8,587 nt of DNA from JBEVNX01 sp040507895 (GTDB taxonomy: Bacteria > Desulfobacterota > Binatia > JACPRU01): contig JBEVNX010000035.1 in assembly GCA_040507895.1 (NCBI GenBank), positions 1-8,587 on the forward strand, given 5' to 3'. Made by a program: the position numbers and the translations under genes. How positions within the stretch are numbered: the first letter of the stretch is position 1; the number at the start of each line of letters is the position of its first letter. The notes below the pieces were generated by a model. The model saw nothing but the letters and a program-made list of their open reading frames with translations. It made no database searches and had not been told where the DNA came from. This document shows, piece by piece, positions 1 through 5,937 of the stretch.

Positions 1-1173
1 GTCTACCGCGAGGCCTACGGCGACGAGATCCGCACCCGCCGATTTCTCGACCAGTATCGGGGAAAGGGCGAGAGCGACCCGTTGATGCCCTCGCGCGACA
101 TTCGCAACATCACCGGCGCCACGCTCTCCGCTCGTGCGGTGGGCCGCGCGGTGAAGAAAGCGATCGCCGTGCTCGAAGTGATCGGTGACACCCCTGGCGA
201 GCCCGAATCGACCCCGGCTCCATCCGCGCGGCGTCCAGAGGGAGGCACGGCGCGCGTCCGGGAAGCTCACTACGTCATGGGCACGATGCTCGAGATCACT
301 CTCGACGCGCCCAGCGAGGAGACGGGGCGCGCCTGCCTTCGCCGAGCTGTCGGTGAGGCGCGCCGCCTCGATGCCGAGCTCAGCTCCTTTCGCGGCGATA
401 GCGCGCTCAGCGAGCTCAACCGCCGCGCCGGCATGGGCCCGCAACCCGTGCCCGCCGATCTCTTCCGCGTTCTCGAGCAATCGACGGAGCTCTCCGCTGC
501 GAGCGGCGGAACGTTCGACGTCACGGTTGCGCCGCTCGTGCGGCTGTGGCAGCGAGCGGGCCACGACGGCCGCTGGCCATCGGCGGCGGAGATCGCCGAA
601 GCCTGGAGGAACGTCGGATACGAGCGAATCCGCATGCAGCCGCCCGATGAGATCGAGCTGCCCGCGCACGCCACGCTCGAGCTCGGCGGCATCGGCAAGG
701 GCTACGCCGTAGACCGCATGGTTGAGATGCTGCGTCGTTCGGGTGTGAAGAGCGCGCTCATCAACTTCGGCGGCTCCAGCATCGCGGCGCTCGGCCCCCC
801 TGCTGAAGAATCAGGCTGGCCCGTTTGGGTCGAATACGGCGCGATTCTCCGTGGGCCGATGATCTTGCGAGACATGGCGCTGTCCACTTCGGACAGTCTC
901 GGGGAAGACGGGCGCGTGGCAGGCCACAGAGTCGGGCACATCGTGGATCCGCGAACCGGGAAAGCGCTCGAGAACGCGGCGCAGGCGACCGTACTGGCGC
1001 CGAGCGCAACGGAGGCCGAGGCCTGGAGCAAGGCGCTGCTCGTCGATCCACTGCTCGCCCGCCGAGCGATGGCTACGCGGCCATGGATCTCTGCGTTGCT
1101 GTTCGCAGGCTCGCGCGCTCTCGCCGACGCCCGCTTCGCCGCGCGCAGCGGCTGGAAGCCCTCTCGTCAGTGA
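1..1173 (+). CDS. FMN-binding domain fused to ApbE FAD:protein FMN transferase (5' partial)
   Basis: The reading frame is open from base 1 with no convincing start, so the N-terminus lies outside the window; an internal TTG at 82 is unlikely to be the start because domain-like sequence precedes it. Residues count from base 1. Residues 1-60 look like the end of an FMN_bind domain (RnfG/NqrC type) and carry the flavinylation motif DIRNITGAT (Thr41). A Pro/Ser-rich linker (about 61-85) leads to an ApbE domain from about residue 88 to the end. ApbE moves FMN from FAD to a Thr of such motifs, usually in the periplasm, with Mg2+. Family motifs seen: YVMGT (91-95), SSFRGDSALSELN, GGTFDVTVAPLVRLW, LGGIGKGYAVD (228-238), ALSTSDS (294-299) and HIVDPRTG (313-320). 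The enzyme therefore appears fused to its own acceptor. Oddity: the usual C-terminal Mg2+-binding D-x-x-x-T reads E340-A-W-S-K344. Export cannot be judged because the signal region is missing. Confidence 0.92.
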   Translation, partial: VYREAYGDEIRTRRFLDQYRGKGESDPLMPSRDIRNITGATLSARAVGRAVKKAIAVLEVIGDTPGEPESTPAPSARRPEGGTARVREAHYVMGTMLEITLDAPSEETGRACLRRAVGEARRLDAELSSFRGDSALSELNRRAGMGPQPVPADLFRVLEQSTELSAASGGTFDVTVAPLVRLWQRAGHDGRWPSAAEIAEAWRNVGYERIRMQPPDEIELPAHATLELGGIGKGYAVDRMVEMLRRSGVKSALINFGGSSIAALGPPAEESGWPVWVEYGAILRGPMILRDMALSTSDSLGEDGRVAGHRVGHIVDPRTGKALENAAQATVLAPSATEAEAWSKALLVDPLLARRAMATRPWISALLFAGSRALADARFAARSGWKPSRQ

Positions 1174-1316
1174 CGATCTTCGCCCCTCAGGATCCTCCGC
1201 CCGTCCTGCTTCCGTTCCGAGCGCGACTCTTCTACTTCTATTCGTGATGCGCGCTGCGGCCGAGAAGGCTCCGCCGGGCCCGAGAGCCTGGGAACCCCGC
1301 AGCTCGAGGTGCGACC

Positions 1317-2048
1317 ATGATCTGTGGTTCATGCGGCGTGCGAAACGTCGATTTCGCCTCGACCTGCTTCTCATGCCGGCAGCCGCTCGGAAAGCTGGGG
1401 GGCGTCACGGCTTCCGCGTTTCGACGCGACGCCCCGGAGGCTCGAAAGTCCGCGCCGCGGGCCACGACCCGAAGCGGCGGAGCGACCCCGAGCGTCCCGG
1501 GCGGCGCCTTCTTGCGCTTGCTGCTCGTGGCTGCGGTCGCGTGGATCGTTGCCCGCGGCTTCCAGCTACCCATGAGGCTCTCCGACGAGCCGGCGACGAC
1601 GCCGACGGAGGTCCCTTCGCCCCGGGTTCCCGAGTCTGCCCCGCAGGAGACCATGCCCCATGCGCCCGAGGAGCTGAACGGCTTCAGGCTCGTCCTTTTC
1701 GAGTGGAGCGAGCCCGCTGCAGGACCGGACAGTCGCTTCCGCGTCGGTGAAACGGTGAGCGGCCGTGGCGAAATTCAAGGCTTCGGCGTGACGGCTGACC
1801 AGAGCATCGACGTGACCGTCGCGCTCGCATTTCGCGATCCCACGGGAACGCTCGTCGAACCGATCTCACCGACGGTGCTTCGGCAGCCCAAGGAGTCCGA
1901 CACGCTCTTCACGAGCTTCGACTACGCGATCCCGGCCGACCGGCCCGCCGGGACATACGACCTGGAGATCGCAGTCGACGACGCCGTGAGCACCCGCTCG
2001 GTCCGCTTTCACCGCAGCCTCACCGTCGAAGCAGCAGGGCCTCGGTAG
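1317..2048 (+). CDS. Zinc-ribbon membrane protein with C-terminal beta-sandwich-like domain
   Basis: This 243-residue protein is of unknown function. It begins with a compact zinc ribbon, MICGSCG...CFSCRQPLG, whose four cysteines (C3, C6, C17, C20) form two CxxC knuckles. A Ser/Pro/Arg-rich linker follows. One hydrophobic segment at about residues 64-82 (AFLRLLLVAAVAWIVARGF) is a likely single transmembrane helix. After a second Pro-rich spacer, residues 121-238 look beta-rich, with a pattern typical of Ig-like or beta-sandwich modules (FRVGETVSGRGEI, and YAIPADRPAGTYDLEIAVDD near 203-222). The layout suggests a cytoplasmic metal-binding head anchored to a domain outside the membrane. The ATG at 1317 is preceded by GAGGT at 1306-1310 (spacing 6), and it places the zinc ribbon exactly at the N-terminus. 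The gene lies 143 bases after the ApbE gene, so shared transcription is possible. No specific family was recognised; the topology is inferred. Confidence 0.78.
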   Translation: MICGSCGVRNVDFASTCFSCRQPLGKLGGVTASAFRRDAPEARKSAPRATTRSGGATPSVPGGAFLRLLLVAAVAWIVARGFQLPMRLSDEPATTPTEVPSPRVPESAPQETMPHAPEELNGFRLVLFEWSEPAAGPDSRFRVGETVSGRGEIQGFGVTADQSIDVTVALAFRDPTGTLVEPISPTVLRQPKESDTLFTSFDYAIPADRPAGTYDLEIAVDDAVSTRSVRFHRSLTVEAAGPR

Positions 2049-2061
2049 TCCCACACCGCCA

Positions 2062-2113
2062 GCGGCTCCGAGAGCCGCAGGGCCCATCGGCGAGCTTCAC
2101 GCGCGCCGCGTGA
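2062..2113. repeat. Two adjacent short inverted repeats downstream of the zinc-ribbon gene
   Basis: Two perfect 7-bp inverted repeats, each with a 3-base loop, lie just after the zinc-ribbon stop codon. The first pairs GCGGCTC (2062-2068) with GAGCCGC (2072-2078). The second pairs TCACGCG (2097-2103) with CGCGTGA (2107-2113). The heptamer GAGCTTC also occurs on both sides of the second hairpin (2092-2098 and 2112-2118). There is no T-run after either stem, so a canonical intrinsic terminator is not supported. They could be a weak terminator, an RNA-stabilising structure, or chance in GC-rich DNA. Confidence 0.3.
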
Positions 2114-2181
2114 GCTTCCCGCCTTCTCTTCCCCAAGCGGGCGCGGGCGGCGCCCCTTGTCTTCTCTTCGCTCCGCCAGGC

Positions 2182-2208
2182 TTGACGGGGCTCGAAGAAG
2201 ATGAAAAT
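2182..2208 (+). promoter_or_regulatory. Candidate sigma70-type promoter for the small-protein/di-heme operon
   Basis: TTGACG at 2182-2187 matches the -35 consensus at five of six positions. GAAAAT at 2203-2208 matches the -10 consensus at four of six, but the spacer is only 15 bases. The -10 would lie inside the Fur-box-like operator, which is the arrangement expected for iron-dependent repression. The spacing is suboptimal and the true -10 is uncertain. Confidence 0.3.
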
Positions 2209-2222
2209 GATTATCAACTTCA
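2202..2222. promoter_or_regulatory. Fur box (ferric uptake regulator operator)
   Basis: The core TGAAAATGATTATCA (2202-2216) matches the 7-1-7 Fur consensus TGATAATnATTATCA at all but one of the 14 specified positions. The full 21 bases, ending in ACTTCA, form an imperfect palindrome centred on 2212 in which 8 of 10 base pairs are symmetric. It stands out as an AT-rich island in very GC-rich surroundings. It ends 18 bases before the ATG of the 61-residue gene and overlaps the likely core promoter. Fur with Fe2+ normally represses from such a site, so the downstream genes would be derepressed under iron starvation. Fur binding is inferred; no fur gene lies in this window. Confidence 0.77.
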
Positions 2223-2240
2223 CCATATACGGAGGCTCCA

Positions 2241-2426
2241 ATGGAGGATTCCGATTGGATCAGGGTGTGCGCCTGCGGCAACGGCCGAGTGCATCTTCAG
2301 GTGGGGTTCGTCACGCTTTGCCTCGAGGCCCAGCAGCTCGCGGAGCTGGTGAAGAAAGCGAGCGAAGCGCTGCGCAGGCGCGACCGTGCGGCGCGCGACG
2401 CCTCACCGAGCGGACTGGCGCACTAA
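2241..2426 (+). CDS. Small CxC protein of unknown function, Fur-box controlled
   Basis: This 61-residue protein was not recognised as a named family. Its start is well supported: GGAGG at 2231-2235 lies 5 bases before the ATG, and codon third positions are mostly G or C, as in the neighbouring genes. It has no signal peptide or membrane segment, so it is probably cytoplasmic. The first half looks beta-rich and carries potential metal ligands C10, C12, H18 and C27 (VCACGNGRVHLQVG...TLCLEA). The second half (about residues 30-50) is predicted helical and strongly basic at its end (ALRRRDRAARD). The C-x-C-G...H...C pattern could bind iron, zinc or an Fe-S cluster, but that is inference. It is the first gene after the Fur box. 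Its TAA overlaps the Shine-Dalgarno of the di-heme gene, so the two are very likely co-transcribed and perhaps translationally coupled. Confidence 0.75.
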   Translation: MEDSDWIRVCACGNGRVHLQVGFVTLCLEAQQLAELVKKASEALRRRDRAARDASPSGLAH

Positions 2427-2441
2427 GGAGGAGGAAGAGCG

Positions 2442-3605
2442 ATGAACGGGAAGAGACTGCGCCGGCTCGGAGTGGTCGGCGCGGCGTGGTTGTGCGCGGT
2501 CGGAGGCTGCGGCGGCGGTGACGCGGGAGGAGGCGAGCCGCGTCAGGAGATCGCGCAGCTCGGGACGCCGAACCGCGAGGGGGCGCAGCTCGGGGAACAG
2601 ATCTTCGACGACACGAGCCTCTCCGAACCACCGGGCCTGGCGTGTGCCAGCTGTCACGACGAGGCACACGGCTTCGCCGACCCTAGCGGCGGGGCCGTTT
2701 CGGCGGGCGGCGCGGCCGGCTTCCGCAACTCGCCGAGCCTCGCCTACGCGATGTTCACGCCTCCGTTCTCGGCGCAGAGCACGGTGGGCGGGCTGAACCG
2801 CGACGGGAGAGCGACCGACTTCGTCGATCAGGCCGTGCGGCCGCTGCTCAACCCGGCAGAGATGGCCAACCCGGACGTCGTGACGCTGATGACCAAGGTG
2901 GCGGCTACCCCGTACGCGCAGGAGTTTCGACGAATCTTCGGCGCCGACGTGTTTAACGATCCGGACCGCGCCTTCGAGCACCTTCGCGAGGCGTTGTCCG
3001 CTTACGAACAAACGGACGAGTTCCAGCGGTTCGATTCGAAGTTCGACTTCGTGCGCCGCGGCGAGGCTCAGTTCACACAGCAAGAACGACTCGGCTTCGA
3101 CCTGTTCAACGACCCCGAAAAGGGAAACTGTGCCGCTTGCCATCCGGCGAGCGGCAGCCGTCCGCTGTTCACGGACTTTACGTACGACAATCTCGGAGTG
3201 CCGCGTAACCGTGCGATTCCAGCTAACCGCGACCCCGCATTCTTCGATCTCGGGTTGTGCGGGCCGGCGCGCACGGACCTCGCCGACTCGACGCTTTGCG
3301 GGGCGTTCAAAGTTCCCACGCTGCGCAACGTGGCCATCACCGCCCCTTACTTTCACAATGGGCAGTTCCAGACTCTTCGCGAGCTCGTCGACTTCTACGT
3401 GACCCGCGACACGAATCCCGAGCGGTGGTACCCGGGCGGAAACAAGTTCGACGATCTCTCGCCGCTGTATCGGGGCAACGTCAACACGGGGGAGGTGCCT
3501 TACGACCGCAATCCGGGTGAGGCGCCACGACTCAACGAAGACGAGATCGACGCGGTCGTTGCATTCCTCGGAACACTCACGGATGGCTACGGAGGAGCAC
3601 CGTGA
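2442..3605 (+). CDS. Di-heme cytochrome c peroxidase / MauG-family lipoprotein
   Basis: This 387-residue exported protein belongs to the bacterial di-heme peroxidase/MauG superfamily, which reduces H2O2 or carries out heme-dependent oxidation of a partner in the periplasm. The N-terminus is basic (KRLRR), then hydrophobic, and ends in a lipobox-like VGGC, so Cys23 is probably lipidated. Two c-type heme sites are present: CASCH (68-72) and CAACH (230-234). Family signatures include RNSPSLAYA (95-103), RPLLNPAEM (133-141), the repeat-type segment ERLGFDLFNDPEKGNC before heme 2, KVPTLRNVAITAPYFHNG (290-307), and a C-terminal LNEDEIDAVVAFLGTLTDG. The segment usually reading GGLFWDGRA is GGLNRDGRA here (117-124 region), so the conserved Trp between the hemes is missing. 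Start: AAGGAGG at 2425-2431 lies 10 bases before the ATG. It is second in the Fur-box unit. Whether it is a peroxidase or a MauG-like oxidase cannot be decided from sequence alone. Confidence 0.94.
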   Translation: MNGKRLRRLGVVGAAWLCAVGGCGGGDAGGGEPRQEIAQLGTPNREGAQLGEQIFDDTSLSEPPGLACASCHDEAHGFADPSGGAVSAGGAAGFRNSPSLAYAMFTPPFSAQSTVGGLNRDGRATDFVDQAVRPLLNPAEMANPDVVTLMTKVAATPYAQEFRRIFGADVFNDPDRAFEHLREALSAYEQTDEFQRFDSKFDFVRRGEAQFTQQERLGFDLFNDPEKGNCAACHPASGSRPLFTDFTYDNLGVPRNRAIPANRDPAFFDLGLCGPARTDLADSTLCGAFKVPTLRNVAITAPYFHNGQFQTLRELVDFYVTRDTNPERWYPGGNKFDDLSPLYRGNVNTGEVPYDRNPGEAPRLNEDEIDAVVAFLGTLTDGYGGAP

Positions 3606-3625
3606 GAGATCGAGGATTCACTCGG

Positions 3626-4399
3626 CTAGCGTGACGCCTTGGCGAGCCCGCCGAGGAAGCTGCGAATCGCTTGGTTCACTTCCGCCGGCTGCTCCAGAGA
3701 GACGTAGTGCCCCGCACGCGGAATGCGTTCGAGCTCCGCGCCCGCGATCATCCGGGCGAGGAACTCGGCGTACTTCGGCGGCGTGAGCCGATCGTCCTCC
3801 CCGACGACGACGAGCGTGGGGTGCCGGATCTCGCCGAGTCGGCCGATCACGTCGAAGCGGTTGCAGGCGGTGAAATCACCGCGCGTCACGGACGGTCGCG
3901 TCGCGCTAACGGTTTTACGGCCGAGCTCCTTGAGATCCGCGGGCGAAGAATAGCTCCACGCGTGCTCGGTCATGAAGGCGACGGCTTCCGCGTAGTCCCT
4001 CGCCAGGATTTCGAAGAGCTCCGGGAACACCTTGAGACGGGCACCTGTGCCGACCAACACCAGGCCGTGCAGAAGCTCGGGCGCGTCGAGCGCGAGAGTC
4101 TGCGCGATCGCGCCGCCTAGCGAGTGGCCTCCGAGGACCACCGCGCCGCGCCCGAGAGCGGTCAAGAACTGCCGAACCACCGTGGCATAGGCCTCGATGG
4201 TATCGCAGCCCTCGTCCGAAGACGCGCCGTGCCCCGGCAAATCGAGAGCCACGATCCTCGCCGCGGATGCGAGCCCTTCGAGCTGCGGTTTCCACGTCGT
4301 GTGGTCGCCGCCCGAGCCGTGAACGAGGACGAGCGTAGGCCCGCCAGCGCCGCTCTCGGCATAGTACACGCTCCGCCCGTTCACAGTGAGGTCAGGCAT
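3626..4399 (-). CDS. Alpha/beta-fold hydrolase
   Basis: This complete 257-residue soluble alpha/beta hydrolase resembles the MhpC/RutD/esterase group. It has an oxyanion-hole motif LVHGSGGDHTTW (25-36), the strand-turn DLPGHGASSD (53-62), and the nucleophile elbow GHSLGG with Ser93. The likely acid is Asp203 in GEDDRLTP, and the catalytic His is H231 in AGHYVSLEQP. All three catalytic residues are therefore present. The variable cap between about residues 120 and 190 is short and helical, and it does not allow the substrate to be named. No signal peptide is seen, so it should be cytoplasmic. The start ATG is preceded by AGGAG (4407-4411 on this strand, spacing 7). It converges with the di-heme gene, leaving 20 bases between stop codons and no clear terminator. 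The nearest upstream gene on the same strand is the aminotransferase, 275 bases away, so it probably has its own promoter. The actual substrate is unknown. Confidence 0.94.
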   Translation of the reverse strand: MPDLTVNGRSVYYAESGAGGPTLVLVHGSGGDHTTWKPQLEGLASAARIVALDLPGHGASSDEGCDTIEAYATVVRQFLTALGRGAVVLGGHSLGGAIAQTLALDAPELLHGLVLVGTGARLKVFPELFEILARDYAEAVAFMTEHAWSYSSPADLKELGRKTVSATRPSVTRGDFTACNRFDVIGRLGEIRHPTLVVVGEDDRLTPPKYAEFLARMIAGAELERIPRAGHYVSLEQPAEVNQAIRSFLGGLAKASR

Positions 4400-4475
4400 T
4401 CACGCACTCCTAACACTTGCGCTGCGGTCCGTCGCCAGTCGGGCATCGAACAGCGCGAGGGGAAGCGCCTGTTAG

Positions 4476-4628
4476 CGCCGCGGCAACGTGCTGGCAGGCA
4501 TCGCCTTCCTGAGCGGCCCGACGTGCGAGGAGCGTTCTCGCCGTGAGCTCGAGGCGGAGGACGAGTACTTCCCGCTCCTGGAGAGCGTGCGGGCGGTGAA
4601 GGCGCTCCCCACTTCCAGCGATCGATGA
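4476..4628 (+). pseudogene. Possible gene remnant or small unknown ORF in the gap before the hydrolase
   Basis: The 275 bases between the hydrolase start and the aminotransferase stop hold no clear gene. One short + strand frame, open from 4476 and closing with TGA at 4626-4628, has a coding-like composition: mostly G/C third positions and a balanced, acidic peptide (LSGPTCEERSRRELEAEDE, then YFPLLESVRAVKALP). It has no ATG. A GTG at 4488 lacks a ribosome binding site, and a stop lies just upstream in frame. It could be the tail of a decayed gene. A minus-strand frame (4472-4768) shares the same third positions, so codon bias does not prove the strand. The peptide resembles no family I recognise. 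Confidence 0.2.
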
Positions 4629-4674
4629 ACGTCGCGCTCCGCTCGCTCCCGAAAGCCGCCCAGCCGGACGATCG

Positions 4675-5844
4675 TCACGTCGCGACCTCGAGGAATGCTT
4701 TTTTGAAGCGGCGCATGTCGTCGGCCGAGCCGATAGAGACCCGCACGTGAGTCGGCCAGACCGGCCACGGCCTTCCGACGTAAACATCGAGGCGCTTCAG
4801 ACCGTCGACCACTTGCTGGGTAGGCAGCCGCGCATCGACCATCAGCTTGTTGCTCACCGAAGGGGTGTACGTGAATCCGTGCGCATCGAAGAAGCTCATG
4901 ATATCGGCGCGGCGCCGCGCGTTGCCTCGCTTTCGCGTCGGCACGAGGTCCCGCTCTTGCAGCATCGTATGGGCGGCCGCCATCGCCGTCACCGGCAGGG
5001 CCCCGGCCTGGTAAGCGGTGACGCGCTCGAGCAGGTCATGGCGCGCGAGCACGAAGCCGGCACGTAAGCCGGCCATTCCGTAGATCTTCGAGAACGTGCG
5101 CAGGACGACTACGTCCTTCCCGGCCCGCACGAGGTCTACGCCAGGCGGTTCATCACAGAAGTGGATGTAGGCTTCGTCGAGCAGCACGGTCGACCCTTGG
5201 GGCATGCCGGCGATCAGCGCGTCGATTTGCGCGCGAGGGGTGACGGTACCGGTCGGGTTGTTGGGATTGCAGACGTAGAAGAGTCCCGCAGGCTCGGTCT
5301 TCGCGGCGGCGAGCATGGCGGGCAAGTCATGCGAGCCGTCGGCTCGCAGCGGTACTCGTATGACCTTGGCGCCGATGAACTCCGCCGCATGCACCGCCGC
5401 CTCGTAGCCGGGCTCGGCCGTCACCAGTGCCCGCTGCGGCGACGTGAACGCGATGACCGCATGATGAAGGGCCAAGCTCGAGCCCGGGTAGACGGCGAAG
5501 TGCTCCGGGCGAAGGCCCTCGAGCTCTGCGGCGGTCTTCACGAGGGCGTCGGTCTCGGGATACGCATAGCGGTTGCCGCGGCGCGCGACTTCGGCGAGCG
5601 ATGCGAGTGCGCGCTTCGACGGTCCTTCGGGGAATTCGTTCGCGTTGATCTTGACCGCGTCGTCAGGCAGTCGGCCGGCATCCGATAGCTGTGCGAGCGC
5701 TTGTTCGGACGCGAACGGCAGCGTCGAGCTGGTGGCAACGAGCGCGGCGACGCGCAATAGGCCGCGGCGGCTGAAGCCGCGTCGTATCAGGTCGTCGAGC
5801 ACGGGGCGCTCGAGCGCGTCTTCAAGCAAGGTCGTCTCGCTCAT
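4675..5844 (-). CDS. Tat-exported PLP-dependent aminotransferase, HisC-like
   Basis: This 389-residue class I/II (fold type I) PLP aminotransferase is closest in style to histidinol-phosphate aminotransferase. Family residues seen: YPGSSLALHHAV (119-130, cofactor phosphate region), CNPNNPTGT (192-200), LLDEAY with Asp223 (pairs with the PLP ring nitrogen) and Tyr226, the Schiff-base lysine K253 in TFSKIYGMAGLRAGF, and the C-terminal carboxylate-binding Arg369 in HVRVSIGS. The enzyme therefore looks active. It carries an N-terminal twin-arginine signal: SRRGLLR (25-31), a hydrophobic stretch, and a probable cleavage site after ALA51. This predicts a folded, PLP-loaded enzyme moved to the periplasm, which is unusual for histidine biosynthesis. 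No other his gene is nearby, so a role in amino-acid catabolism or in modifying a small molecule is possible. Start: ATG preceded by GGGAG (5850-5854, spacing 5). The substrate is not determined. Confidence 0.94.
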   Translation of the reverse strand: MSETTLLEDALERPVLDDLIRRGFSRRGLLRVAALVATSSTLPFASEQALAQLSDAGRLPDDAVKINANEFPEGPSKRALASLAEVARRGNRYAYPETDALVKTAAELEGLRPEHFAVYPGSSLALHHAVIAFTSPQRALVTAEPGYEAAVHAAEFIGAKVIRVPLRADGSHDLPAMLAAAKTEPAGLFYVCNPNNPTGTVTPRAQIDALIAGMPQGSTVLLDEAYIHFCDEPPGVDLVRAGKDVVVLRTFSKIYGMAGLRAGFVLARHDLLERVTAYQAGALPVTAMAAAHTMLQERDLVPTRKRGNARRRADIMSFFDAHGFTYTPSVSNKLMVDARLPTQQVVDGLKRLDVYVGRPWPVWPTHVRVSIGSADDMRRFKKAFLEVAT

Positions 5845-5903
5845 CTCGTCTCCCGGATCGCGAGCCTACAGCATATTTCACGGATCGGCGTCAGCCACGC
5901 GGG

Positions 5904-5932
5904 GGCGCCGAGGCCCGAGCGACCTCGGCGCC
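5904..5932 (-). terminator. Strong hairpin after the lactate dehydrogenase gene, candidate terminator
   Basis: A perfect 10-bp inverted repeat pairs GGCGCCGAGG (5904-5913) with CCTCGGCGCC (5923-5932) around a 9-base loop. On the minus strand it begins 5 bases after the dehydrogenase stop codon and sits before the aminotransferase gene. Its place and stability fit transcription termination. The bases that follow on the minus strand are GC-rich rather than a U-run, so it is not a canonical intrinsic terminator. Confidence 0.45.
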
Positions 5933-5937
5933 GGTGC

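Noticed and set aside
1266..1289. A 6-bp inverted repeat (AGGCTC/GAGCCT) before the zinc-ribbon gene, considered as a riboswitch or terminator
   Set aside because: The stem is short with a 12-base loop in GC-rich DNA, has no T-run and matches no riboswitch I recognise.
811..1374. A 187-codon open frame on the - strand
   Set aside because: It is antisense to the ApbE domain and crosses the start of the zinc-ribbon gene; its Arg/Ser-rich composition is typical of a shadow frame.
1244..1750. A + strand frame overlapping the zinc-ribbon gene
   Set aside because: The alternative frame starting at 1317 has a ribosome binding site, four paired cysteines, a membrane helix and an ordered C-terminal domain; this one is Arg-rich and featureless.
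2241..2426. The 61-residue protein as the substrate that the di-heme enzyme modifies, by analogy with MauG or MbnH partners
   Set aside because: It has a Trp (W6) but no export signal, while the di-heme enzyme is exported, so they should be in different compartments.
2403..3356. A 317-codon open frame on the - strand
   Set aside because: It is antisense to the di-heme protein gene, whose two CxxCH sites and family signatures settle the coding strand.
3606..3625. A bidirectional terminator between the convergent di-heme and hydrolase genes
   Set aside because: The 20-base gap shows only a 4-bp pairing and no T-rich tract.
5161..5688. A 175-codon open frame on the + strand
   Set aside because: It is antisense to the aminotransferase and has no recognisable motif or ribosome binding site that I can see.
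5863..5881. An AT-rich patch upstream of the aminotransferase, considered as a promoter -10
   Set aside because: On the minus strand TATGCT is a four-of-six match, but no acceptable -35 lies at the right distance, so it is not listed as a feature.
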